The position numbers were made by a program, and so were the translations under genes. From positions 1 through 20,115 of the forward strand of contig CALSCO010000078.1 in NCBI GenBank assembly GCA_943704415.1: 20,115 nt of DNA. Reading direction: 5' to 3'. Under the pieces are notes generated by a model. It did not search any database. It was not told the origin of the DNA and saw only the letters and a list, made by a program, of their open reading frames with translations. This DNA comes from Parvularia atlantis (taxonomy: Eukaryota > Opisthokonta > Rotosphaerida). Of this stretch, positions 1 to 10,291 are shown piece after piece (within the stretch, counting starts at the first letter, position 1; the number at the start of each line of letters is the position of its first letter).

Positions 1-1651
<1,651 letters not shown>

Positions 1652-2026
1652 CGCTGCTGTGCGTTGATGTGTATGTTGTCGGTATAGTATGAGTTTTTTT
1701 TGTTGTGTGTGTGTGTGTGTGTGTGTGGGTCGTGCTTGGGCCGGGCCGGGCGCGGGCGTGCCGAGGGCGTGCATGAGGGCGTGTGCAGACGCGCGACCCA
1801 GACACACAAGCCAGCGCGTGCGCGGCAATGCGACGATGACGATGACGATGCGGCCAGTGCCAGCCTGAGGCCGTCCATAACTCAACCGAGCCCAGCGCAA
1901 CCAGTGCGCAGCCGCAGCACGTTCAGTTCCCGTCCGTGCACCGAGCCGCGCGCACGCGCTGGCAAGGAGCATGACGATCGCGCAGCGCAGTTCCGATCGC
2001 AGCTCCGATCGGTCACCGCGTCCGCG
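1652..2026. promoter_or_regulatory. Divergent intergenic region between Rpt1 and the carrier gene, with a (TG)n tract
   Basis: These 375 nt separate two divergent start codons, so they must hold both promoters and both 5' leaders. The visible landmarks are a T8 run at 1694-1701 and a (TG)n microsatellite at about 1704-1727. I see no TATA box or other recognisable motif. The plus-strand frame stays open upstream of 2027, but its translation is low-complexity and resembles no carrier. Confidence 0.5.
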
Positions 2027-2525
2027 ATGCAGAACAACACGCAACCCGCTCCCCCGTCGGCCAGCGCGACGCTCGCGGCCAGCGCGCTGGCGGGGCTGAG
2101 CGCGCGCGTGCTCACGCACCCAATCGACACCTTCAAGACGCTCCGCCAGACCGCCGCGCCGCCGCCGCCGCCCGGCGTCGGCCTCGCACGGCTGTACCGC
2201 GGCGTGGGCGTGGCCGCGGCGCTGCACACGCCCGCGCTCACCGTCTACCTCGCCACGTACGACCTCGGCAAGCGCGTGCTCGGCGGCGGCGGCGACGGCG
2301 GGACGCTCGTGCACGTCGTCTGCGGCATGTTTGCCGAGGTCGCGTCGAGCGTGCTCTGGACGCCGATGGAGGTGCGCTGCGAATGGCGCACGATGCGCGG
2401 CGCGCACTCACGCGCGCGCGGCCACCAGATCGTCAAGCAGCGCCTGCAGGTCACGACGCGCGCCGACGGCGCATCGGCCCGCACGATCGTGCGCGACCTG
2501 CTGCGGCGCGAGGGCGTGCGGGTGC

Positions 2526-2574
<49 letters not shown>

Positions 2575-3105
2575 CCGCACCGCGCGCGCTCGCTCACAGC
2601 GCGACGCGGCGCAGGGGCTGTACCGCGGGTACCTGACCAGCCTCGCCGTGTTTGTGCCGCACTCGATGGTCTACTTTGCCGCGTACGAGCAGCTCAAGCT
2701 CGCGGCCGCGCACGCCCGCGGCACGTCATCGGTGCGCCTGATCTGCAGCCCGCGCCGCGCTCACCCGCCGTGCAGGACCAGCTGCCGTACGCGCTCTTCG
2801 TCGTCTGCAGCGCCACGGCCGGCGGCATCGCTGGCGCCGCCGCCAACCCGCTCGACGTCATTAAGACGCGGTGGCAGGTCCAGCGCGAGCCCGGGCGGCG
2901 GCCGCCGCTCATCGGCGGGCCGGGGCCACGACTGGCGCCGGCCAGCCTCGTCGTCTTCGCGTCGCCGCTCGACGTCGCACGCGGGCTGTGGCGGGCTGAG
3001 GGCGTGCACGCGTTCACGCGCGGCATGCTCGCGCGTGCGCTCTGGGTCGCCCCGTCGGTCGCAATCACCATGAGCACCTTTGAGATGTGCAAGCGCTACT
3101 TGTGA
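2027..3105 (+). CDS. Mitochondrial carrier family (SLC25) transporter, substrate unknown
   Basis: This is a six-helix inner-membrane solute carrier made of three ~100-residue repeats. Exons 2027-2371, 2429-2521, 2615-2731 and 2776-3105 all join in phase 0 and give 294 residues, the normal family length. All three PX[DE]XX[KR] signatures are present: PIDTFK near residue 32, PMEIVK near 113 (created by the first splice) and PLDVIK near 210. Repeat 2 continues with KQRLQV and GLYRGYLTSL, and repeat 3 with KTRWQVQ. The start was chosen because family similarity begins just after it. The substrate cannot be read from sequence with confidence; the PMEIVKQRLQ block resembles several uncharacterised protist carriers. 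Introns 1 and 2 are multiples of three and lack in-frame stops, so an intronless reading stays open and is misleading. The gene is convergent with the Snf2 gene. Confidence 0.92.
2529..2572 (+). repeat. (TC)22 microsatellite inside carrier intron 2
   Basis: An uninterrupted TC dinucleotide run starts seven bases after the donor GTGCGTG of intron 2522-2614. It lengthens that intron to 93 nt, against the usual ~55. Translated in frame it reads as Ser-Leu repeats, which is an artefact. Confidence 0.95.
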
Positions 3106-3196
3106 CCGACGTGTGTACGACAAGGCGGCGTGCGGCCGTCGTGTACAGCGCGCTTTTTGTAACCATCGGCCCCAGGTGTAAGACAACGCGGCTTTC
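3106..3196. other. Convergent 3' intergenic region
   Basis: Only 91 nt separate the stop codon of the carrier gene from that of the Snf2 gene on the other strand. Both 3' UTRs and polyadenylation sites must overlap or abut here. TGTAA occurs twice on the plus strand, but I cannot show that it is a polyadenylation signal. No gene is visible. Confidence 0.6.
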
Positions 3197-3802
3197 TCAC
3201 ACCATATCGCCGTCAAGGTCGTCGAGCGGCTCGCCCAGGCCCGCGTTGTCGTCCTCGTCCTCGTCCTCGTCGTCGTCGTCGTCCCCCTCCTCCTCGCCCT
3301 CCTCCTCTTCCTCGTTGTCTTCGCCCCCCTCCTCCTCCGCGTCCTCCTCGTCGGCCTCGCTCTCTGCTGGGCGCACGCCGCGCATGCTGATCGAGATGCG
3401 GGGCACGCTCGGTGCGACCGGTGCTGGCTCGGCGCTGTCCTCGCCCGCGCTGCGCCCGGTGTCAGCGACACGTCTCGCGCGCACACGGATCACGGCACCT
3501 GTCGTCGCTGTCTGCTGGCGACGCGGCCGTGTCGAGCCTGCGTATGGGTTGAGCAACGGCGCTGGCAACCGCGCGCGCGTGACGCACTGCATCGTGCGGC
3601 GCTTGCTCACAGAGAGCTTGAGGCGCGGCACGGCGGGGCGCGCGGGCGCTTTGCCTGTGGCGACGCCGCGTCAGCACCATCGCATACACCGCACGCGACA
3701 CACCCTTGCCACCCTTCTTGCGCGCCCGCTCGTCGTCGTCGCTGTGGATGCCGCGCGCGTCGTCGTCCTCCCAGCCGGCGGGCGAGGCCTCGTCCCCGTC
3801 CC

Positions 3803-3836
<34 letters not shown>

Positions 3837-6800
3837 TGGCTCCTGTGCCCATGCGCGTTTGAGCGGTGTGGTCGCGCGCACGATCGCGGCACTGCGCACC
3901 TCCACGGCCGCCTTGCGCTTCTTGCCGCCGCCGCCCACGTTGAGCCTGATCGACACGCGCCTGCCCGCAGGGTCAGCGTCATCCTACTCCGGCCGACCCG
4001 GCCCGCAAACACGCACCCGCTGCCGGACGCGCTGCCGGACGCGGCCGGGCTCTGCGGCTGCGACGACTCGGCCGAGGCCGCCTTGGCCTTGCGGCTCTGC
4101 CGTTGCTGCGCCGAAGGGTCAGCGACATGCGGCATGCCAACCGGCAAACCGCACCGCACTGCGTGCCGCCTTGGCCACGACGTCGTCCAGCTTGGCCTGA
4201 AACGTTTCCTGCGCACACCACCCGCTCAGCGCCACCGCTCGCAGCACGACCACCACCGTGCGCGCACCTGCAGCACAACGGCGTCCTCGTACACGGGAGA
4301 GTCGTTCTGGTTGTACGTCTTGGCGTTCTCAAACATCAGGTTGACGTCGTCCGCAAACTCGTCCAGTGCGTGATACTTGCCGCCCGCGATCTTTTTCTGC
4401 CGCGCCACGCCGCGCACGGTCAGTCACGCCGACGCGAGCGTCGCAATGCGACACAACGCACCGAGATGACCGCCATCGCCATCGGCCGCTTGATCACTTC
4501 ATAGTACATCGGCGTCGACTTGGGCGGCAGCTCGCGGAAGATGTCGCAGCGCGGGCGGCCTCTGGTGCGCCGAGCCGCGTCAGGCCGCACACAAGAGCCA
4601 CGCGCCCGCGCGCACGTCTCGTCGCAGCACTCCTCGATCGTCTTCATCAGCGCCTGGCACTGCCGCACGATCTGCTTAGCCGCAGCGTTGACCTCGGGCT
4701 TTTCCTGCGTCCCCTTGGTCAGCCGCTGCCGCAGCGTCGCGACGCAAGCGCACCCGTGCTGCCGCGGGCTCGTCGCCGGCGTTCTTGCGCTCCTGACGCT
4801 TGGCGCGGCGCTCACGCACGCCCTCCAGGTACTCTTTCGGATCCTGGTTCTGCGCACACCAACACGCACGCGTCAGCTCGCAACAACCGTGACTTTGACC
4901 GCACCTGCTCGAGCGCGCGCCAAAACTGCTCGTCCGTCGGCTCCACATACGATCCCTGCTTGCCCATCTTGGCCTTGCGCACGCTCCGGCCCATGTTGTC
5001 GACCTCGATGTCCTCGTCCGGTCGCTTATAGCGCGTCTTGGTCGGCGGCTCCTGCCACTCGCGCGGGAGCTCGTTGTACTCCATCAGCCTGGCGCGCGGC
5101 CCCGCGCGGTCAGCGCCGCATCGCCAGCGCGCGGCGTGAAGTGCGCACCGGCCCGGCACTGCCCCGTTGCGACTGCGCCGCTGCCACTCTTGCCGGTGCC
5201 GCTCGTCCATCTCGCGATCGATGCGGTTGAACAGCTCGACCTCGTTCGGCCCGCGCGCGAGCATCTCGTTCAGGTCCTCCAGATCCGTGAACGCGCTCTC
5301 GTGGTTCTCGGGATCGTCTGTCTCTTGCTCGGCCGCCTCGGCGGCCTTCTGGCGCGAGAGGATCTCCTTCAGGATGAGGTCGCGCTCGTTCGCCGTCGTC
5401 TTCTGGTCAAACTTGCCTGCCTGGATGACCTGTTTGTCGCACAGGATGAGCCGCAGCGGCTCAGCACCGCCCCGCGCGCGCGCGCACGCACCTTGGCGTC
5501 CATGTCGAGCTTGTTTTGCGCGCGCTCGAGGATGATCTCCTCGATCGAGTCCGCGGTGATGAACCGGAACACGCGCACCTCCTGCGTCTGGCCGAGGCGG
5601 TGGGCCCTGCCGCGTGCATCAGACCCTGGACGCGCGACCACCCCGCGTGACCGCGTGCACCGGTCCTGCGCCTGCTGGTCCGCGTGCGGGTTCCAGTCCG
5701 ACTCAAAGTGGATGACGGTCGCGGCGGTCTGCCAGGCTGTGAGTCGCTGCGGGGCGAGACCGCGGATTATGCCCAGCGCACCTGCAGGTTGATGCCCTGG
5801 CCGCCCGCGCGCGTCGTCGCCATGAAGACCGAGTACGGGCTGTCCTTCTCGTTGAACTTGGCCATCGCGTCGGCGCGGTCGTCACCTAGGCACGGCGCGT
5901 CACAACGTCGTTCACGCAGCCGTCGCGAGGTCCACACCAGACACGGCGCCGTCGAGCCGCAGGTACTGATAGCCCTTGTACTCCATGTACACCGCGACGA
6001 GGTCGAGCACCTTGGTCCACTGGAAGAAGATGACGACCTTTTGCTTCGTCGCCTGCAGCTTGGGCATGATGCGCTACGTGCGCTCGTGAGCCAGCGCAGC
6101 ACAACAAGCGCGCACGCAAAAGCAAAAACACGCACGTCCAGCAGCTCAAACTTGCCCGAAGAGCGAATGAGGTAGTCGTTGTACCGGCCGTCCGGAAACA
6201 TCAGGTCCTGCGCGCCGCACGTCAGCACCGGCTTGGGCCCCTGCGCGCCCCGCAGCCGCACCGCCACGTCCTCAAACATGAACGGGTGGTTGCAGATCTT
6301 GCGCAGCTCCGACAGCACCGCGTTCGCATTAAAGTCAAAGTGCGACAGCGACTCGCGGTTCGTGCTGCCGCGACGCAGGCTGTCAGCCGTCGTCACCACC
6401 ACAGCGCGATGGGTGCGCACCGGTTCTGCGTCGCCTCCCGGTACATGAGGCGCTGCAGCGCCGACATTGGGCACTTGAGCACGCGCTCGACCTTGTCTGG
6501 CAGCTCGGACGCAACATCGTGCTTGAGGCGGCTGCGCGGCGAGCAGCAGCATCAGCTGCTGCGCCTCGCCCGTTCACATGGCCCCCCAGCGCACCGCAGC
6601 ATGAACGGCTCGAGCACGCTGTGCAGTTTCTTGATCAGGAACAGCTCCTCCTCGTCTGTCAGGCGCAGGTCGTCCTTGTTCAGGCCCTTCTTCTCCTCGA
6701 TCGGCGCCGCGAACCACTTTTCAAACGTCGCGACCGAGTTGAACACCTGCGCGCGCCCGTCATCGCGCTGCACGAACGCAGCGCCAGCAGCAGCACCTTT

Positions 6801-6971
6801 GGCAGCAAAAAGTTGAGCAGCGACCACAGCTCGGGCAGGTTGTTTTGCAGCGGCGTGCCCGTGAGCAGCAGGCGGTGCGGCACCGAGTACGACTCGCTCA
6901 GCGTGCGCGTGAGGCGCGCGGCGTCGTTCTTGAGGCGGTGGCCTGTGCTGAGCGTCAGGCGTGCACCGCGC

Positions 6972-7035
<64 letters not shown>

Positions 7036-9714
7036 CACCACACACCCTCGTCGACGACCAGGTACACCCACTTGATGCGGCTGAGCGCGTTCTTGTCCTG
7101 CGCAGAACGGTCAGCAATGCCCATCACGCGTTTCGCGTTCGCACACCCGCATGATAAACTCGTACGTCGTCACAAGCACGTTAAAGCTGCTCGGGCCGCG
7201 CATCAGCAGGTCCTTGCGCTGCAGCTTGGAGCCCTTGTAGACGACCTGTGCGGGCGGGGCGTCAGTGCGCCGCGCCACGGCTGAGCCTCGCCCGCCGCGC
7301 GCCTTCTTAATCTCGGGCGCCCACTTTTCAAACTCGATCTGCCAGTTAGTCAGCGTCGAGAGCGGCACAACGACGAGGAACGGCCCGGTCGTGTTCTTGA
7401 ACTGCCCAGCGCGCCCAGCGCGCATTGTGAGACACGCGCGCTCCTCGGCCACGGCGCACCTCCATCAGGTACGTCAGCAGCGCGATCGTCTGGATGGTCT
7501 TGCCCAGGCCCATCTCGTCGGCCAGAATGCCGTTGAGCGAGTTGTTGAACAGCGAGACCATCCACTGCAGGCCTGCAGAGCCCCGCATGAGCCCCAACAC
7601 ATGCTCGGCGCAACGCCCCACGCACCCTTCATCTGGTAGTCCTTGAGCATGCCGTTCTTGAGCATCGACGGCTGCTTCGTGATCGGCTCCGTGATCGAGT
7701 GCGCGATGTGGTAAAACAGCCGCCCACGCTGCGCCTCCTTGACCTCCGGGTTGAGCATGCTCGGCGGCACGATCGACGCCGGGTCGCGGCCCTCGGCGCG
7801 CGCCATGGCGACCTTTTGTGCTAGGATCTGCGGGCGCGCAGTGGGTGAGACGCACGCGCCCACCTCGAGGCGCCGCACGCACCTTGTTTTGCAGGTCGTC
7901 GAGGAAATGGTCCGTCTTTTGGATCAGCTGCAGCACGCGCTCGTTCTTCGCCCGCGTGACCTCGGTGATGTACGCCTGCTCGTCATTGGCCCTGCGCACC
8001 CGCCCCGCGGCGTGAGACACGCGCAAGCACAAATGACACGCGCACTTGAGCAGCTTCATGCGGTTCTGCGCGTCCTTCTGCTTCTGCTTGGCCGACTCGC
8101 GCTCGGTGGCCGTGTGCCAGCGCTCGACAAACTCGCCGATCCTGGTCGCACCTGCGTCAGCCGCCCGCAGCCGCCCCGATCTGATCGGTGCAGCCGCGCA
8201 CTTTTCGTTGTGCAGCGTCGTCGCACGGTGAAAGTCGCGAAACTCCTTGACGCGGGTGAGGATCTTCTTGATCGCCTCCTGGTGCTTGTTGCGCTTCTGC
8301 TCACCGCCGCACGCGCGCGTCACCCCGCCGGCGCAGGCGCACAAGCGGCACGCGCGCGCAACGCACCGCGCGGTCCCGGTTCTCCTTCTCCATTTGCTGC
8401 TGGCGCTCGAGGCGGTCGGTCGCCTTCTCTTCGTGCAGCTCGGTGCGGCGCATGCGCTTCTTGGCGTGGCGGATGTCGGTCATGGTCGCGCGGCGCATGC
8501 TCTGTACAACCTCCTCGCGCAGCTGTGTGCGCGTGCCGCCGCGTCACTGACTGCGCAGCCGCGCTGCCTCGGCCGCACCTTCTTCTGCAGTGCGAGCAGC
8601 GAAAGCGACTTGAGCTCGATCACGGCCTTGAGCTTGACCTCCTGCGGCAGGTTGGCCGGCAGGCTCGACAGTTCCTGAATGCGCGCATCGACATAGTGCC
8701 GCACGCGCCGCTCGCGCTCGGCGATCATCGTCTGCAGGTCGATGCCGAGCGGCGTCGTGCTGGCGTGCACAGCTCAGCACGTGCCCACGAGTGCACGCCG
8801 GGCGGGCGCACCCGGGCACGATGCGCTTCTTCGTAAACAGCGTGCGCATCTCCGACGCCTCGCGCTCGGCCGTCGTGGGTACCTTGGCGGCAGCCTGCGC
8901 GACGGCCTGCGCGTGGCGGCGGTGCTGCTGCTCGGCGACTTGTGCTGTCGTCGGGGCCATGTCGCCCAGGAGGACCATCGGCGGGACGGTGGCGGGCACG
9001 CCGGCCGCGCCCTTGCCACGTGCACGTGTGAGCGCGTGTGAGCAGCACGTGCGACGCGCACCATCTGCATCTGAAACGGCACGGCCACGTTCTTGCTCAG
9101 GTACTTGTACGACGTGACCTGCGCCTTGAGCTGGTCCAGCGCCGGCTCGGGCAGCGCGCCCTCGGGGGCGTGCACGGGGCCCTCGGCGGCGACGGCCTGC
9201 AGGAGCATGTTTGCCTGTGCGCCCTTGTTAAGCAGCGCATCGACGTGCAATGGCCGTCGCAGCGCACCCGCGTCTGCACCTCGCCCAGTGCTGCGCCCTG
9301 CGGCGCCGCCTGCCCCGCCGACGTGAGCTGCTGCCACGCCATCAGCAGCTGCGCGTAGTGTGGGTCCTGCACCGTCCGCCCGGCCTCCTTGAGCCGCCGC
9401 ATCGCCTGCGCGTCCGCCGTCAGCACCAACAACAACGCCGACGACAACGCAGCCGCCACCTCGACGAGCACGCGCTCGGCCTCGGGGCTCGGCCGGCTCG
9501 TCGTCGCCGTCGCCGTGGCGTGCTTCTGCGGTTGCTGCTGCTGCTGATGCGGCCACGTCTGTTGCTGAGGCGGCTGAGGCGGCGGCTGCTGCGGTGCGGA
9601 GGGATGCGCGCCCGCCACGGACGGCGGCGCGGTCCACTCCATCGAGCGCGCGGCTGCGGCGAAGGCGCCCACACGGGGGTCAGCGAAGGCGCAAGGACCA
9701 GTACCTGTATGCAT
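3197..9714 (-). CDS. SNF2: SWI/SNF (Snf2/Brahma-type) chromatin-remodelling ATPase
   Basis: This is the catalytic motor of a BAF/SWI-SNF complex: a nuclear, ATP-driven nucleosome remodeller. Thirty-six exons with matching phases encode about 1520 residues. Domains: a Q/P-rich N-terminus with a QLQ-like motif ([14 protein letters not shown], near residue 145); HSA helix (about 288-372); ATPase lobe 1 with [11 protein letters not shown] (near 527), [16 protein letters not shown] and [10 protein letters not shown]; lobe 2 with [29 protein letters not shown] and AQDRAHRLGQ; SnAC (about 990-1085); bromodomain (about 1180-1287) with [11 protein letters not shown] and [15 protein letters not shown]; then an acidic Asp/Glu-rich tail. 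This order is specific to Brahma/Snf2 rather than ISWI or CHD. Start: ATG 9714 with a 10-nt first exon, or ATG 9642, which is in the same frame after splicing. Intron 13 has a GC donor. Confidence 0.96.
3250..3842 (-). repeat. Acidic-tail simple repeats in the Snf2 C-terminus
   Basis: Two blocks of purine-rich triplet or hexamer repeats encode acidic runs. One lies near 3795-3842 (a GTCCTC-type hexamer on the plus strand, read as Asp-Glu repeats). The other lies near 3245-3360 (Glu and Asp runs). BRG1-type proteins also carry acidic stretches after the bromodomain. Confidence 0.8.
4268..4713 (-). other. Bromodomain of the Snf2 protein
   Basis: Three exons (4713-4616, 4561-4462, 4396-4268) encode an acetyl-lysine reader. 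The ZA loop carries [20 protein letters not shown], and the conserved asparagine sits in NAKTYNQND, followed by [11 protein letters not shown]. The splice at 4462/4396 aligns in length with the BRG1 bromodomain, which supports the chosen donor. Confidence 0.9.
6975..7036 (-). repeat. (GA)23 plus (GC)8 microsatellite inside Snf2 intron 15
   Basis: The plus strand shows 23 TC units (6975-7020) followed by 8 GC units (7021-7036). In the sense of the gene this is (GC)n then (GA)n, directly after the GTGTGTGG donor. It makes this the longest intron of the gene (7045-6943, 103 nt). It splits the DEGH box codons between VVDEG and HRLKND. Confidence 0.93.
7246..7302 (-). other. GC-AG intron (Snf2 intron 13)
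   Basis: The exon ends ATT AAG AAG followed by GCGCGCGG; the next exon starts GTC GTC TAC after CACAG. The join gives WAPEIKK-VVYKGSK, colinear with BRG1. A CACTGAC branch-like motif lies near the 3' end. The nearest in-frame GT would leave a 33-nt intron, shorter than any other seen here. Confidence 0.78.
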
Positions 9715-9783
9715 GCCTTACTGTTCCACCGAAGCTTCCGGAAGTCCAGGAACGCCTGCCGCCAGCGCACAACTCGACCAGCG
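9715..9783. promoter_or_regulatory. Short divergent region between the Snf2 gene and the orphan frame
   Basis: Only 69 nt lie between the two proposed starts. It contains the perfect 10-nt palindrome CTTCCGGAAG at 9736-9745. The palindromic hexamer ATGCAT at its left border (9709-9714) offers an ATG to both strands. Its promoter role is inferred from the divergent layout only. Confidence 0.35.
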
Positions 9784-10170
9784 ATGCTGACCCCGGACGA
9801 AGGGGAGCAAGATGCCGTGCAGCACCCCGACGGAGTCGTGAGCCAGCTAACTGATATTCGCGCTTTCTACTGCGATGCCACGAGCGGCATGGTGGCGCAG
9901 TTGCAGAATGCGAAACATGAGGTGCTCAACGCATCCGCATTTCACCAGAAGTTCAACCCCGACGACTCGGTGTGGCACAACGAAGCCAGCGGGGTCTCAT
10001 CAGTGTGGCAAGCGTGGACAGCATTCGACAGCAAGTGGCGCGACGCACTCTTAATCCTGCAGGACTCGGACGACACGATGCAGGGCGACCTCTACAATCG
10101 GCTCAGGCTCCTCGCAAGACAAAGAAAGCCACCTCGTGGCTCTAACTCAAAGTGGAGGCTTACAACTTGA
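9784..10170 (+). CDS. Orphan intronless ORF of 128 codons, function unknown
   Basis: I do not recognise this protein. It is acidic at the N-terminus (MLTPDEGEQD) and then looks helical. A tryptophan-rich centre (VWHNEASG, SVWQAWTAFDSKWRDALL) is followed by a basic end (RLRLLARQRKPPRG). It has no signal peptide or membrane segment. Unlike every neighbour it has no detectable intron, and its codon use is less GC-biased, which fits a recent arrival or a lineage-specific gene. An in-frame upstream ATG at 9709 would add an Arg-rich leader ([13 protein letters not shown]) that resembles a mitochondrial presequence, but that start would overlap the Snf2 start on the other strand. It may not be a gene; transcript data would decide. 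Confidence 0.5.
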   Translation: MLTPDEGEQDAVQHPDGVVSQLTDIRAFYCDATSGMVAQLQNAKHEVLNASAFHQKFNPDDSVWHNEASGVSSVWQAWTAFDSKWRDALLILQDSDDTMQGDLYNRLRLLARQRKPPRGSNSKWRLTT

Positions 10171-10291
10171 AGGCAAACTGAACGCAAGCTCGCTTCCAAG
10201 TCAGCAGTGTTTTTCTTTCTTTCTGTGCCGACGTCTCTTCTCAAATCACAAAACACATTGCTGCCTCACTCGCACCACCACCGCCTACCCT
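10171..10291. other. Convergent 3' intergenic region
   Basis: These 121 nt lie between the stop of the orphan frame and the stop of the transporter gene on the other strand. They are less GC-rich, with pyrimidine runs (TTTTTCTTTCTTTC near 10210) and an AAATCACAAAACACA stretch. They probably serve as 3' UTR for both. No further gene is seen. Confidence 0.5.

Larger units (their letters stand above)
3197..9714 (-). other. Exon map of the Snf2 gene (36 exons)
   Basis: Exons in transcription order: 9714-9705, 9653-9460, 9405-9268, 9214-9062, 9011-8812, 8759-8579, 8522-8367, 8296-8202, 8141-8046, 7991-7883, 7827-7626, 7572-7460, 7401-7303, 7245-7147, 7097-7046, 6942-6797, 6746-6595, 6531-6421, 6379-6136, 6073-5938, 5885-5782, 5728-5661, 5606-5492, 5429-5149, 5088-4905, 4849-4754, 4713-4616, 4561-4462, 4396-4268, 4208-4155, 4105-4017, 3960-3900, 3842-3704, 3654-3588, 3537-3499, 3449-3197. 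The total is 4563 nt including the stop. Least certain are the first junction, the stopless introns 9459-9406 and 3899-3843, and the tail junctions after 4155, where there is no family alignment to guide them. Confidence 0.8.

Noticed and set aside
1700-2026. Open frame upstream of the carrier ATG starting at 1700.
   Set aside because: It translates the TG microsatellite as Cys-Val repeats and then low-complexity residues, with no similarity to carrier N-termini.
2331-2636. A reading frame with a long Ser-Leu repeat.
   Set aside because: It is the translation of the intronic TC microsatellite in a frame shifted from the carrier.
5886-5949. Donor GTGTCTGG right after LDGA in the Snf2 helicase lobe.
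   Set aside because: It would put the next exon out of frame. The GTGTGGACC donor seven bases later keeps frame and the exact spacing of the LDG-x4-DDR block in BRG1.
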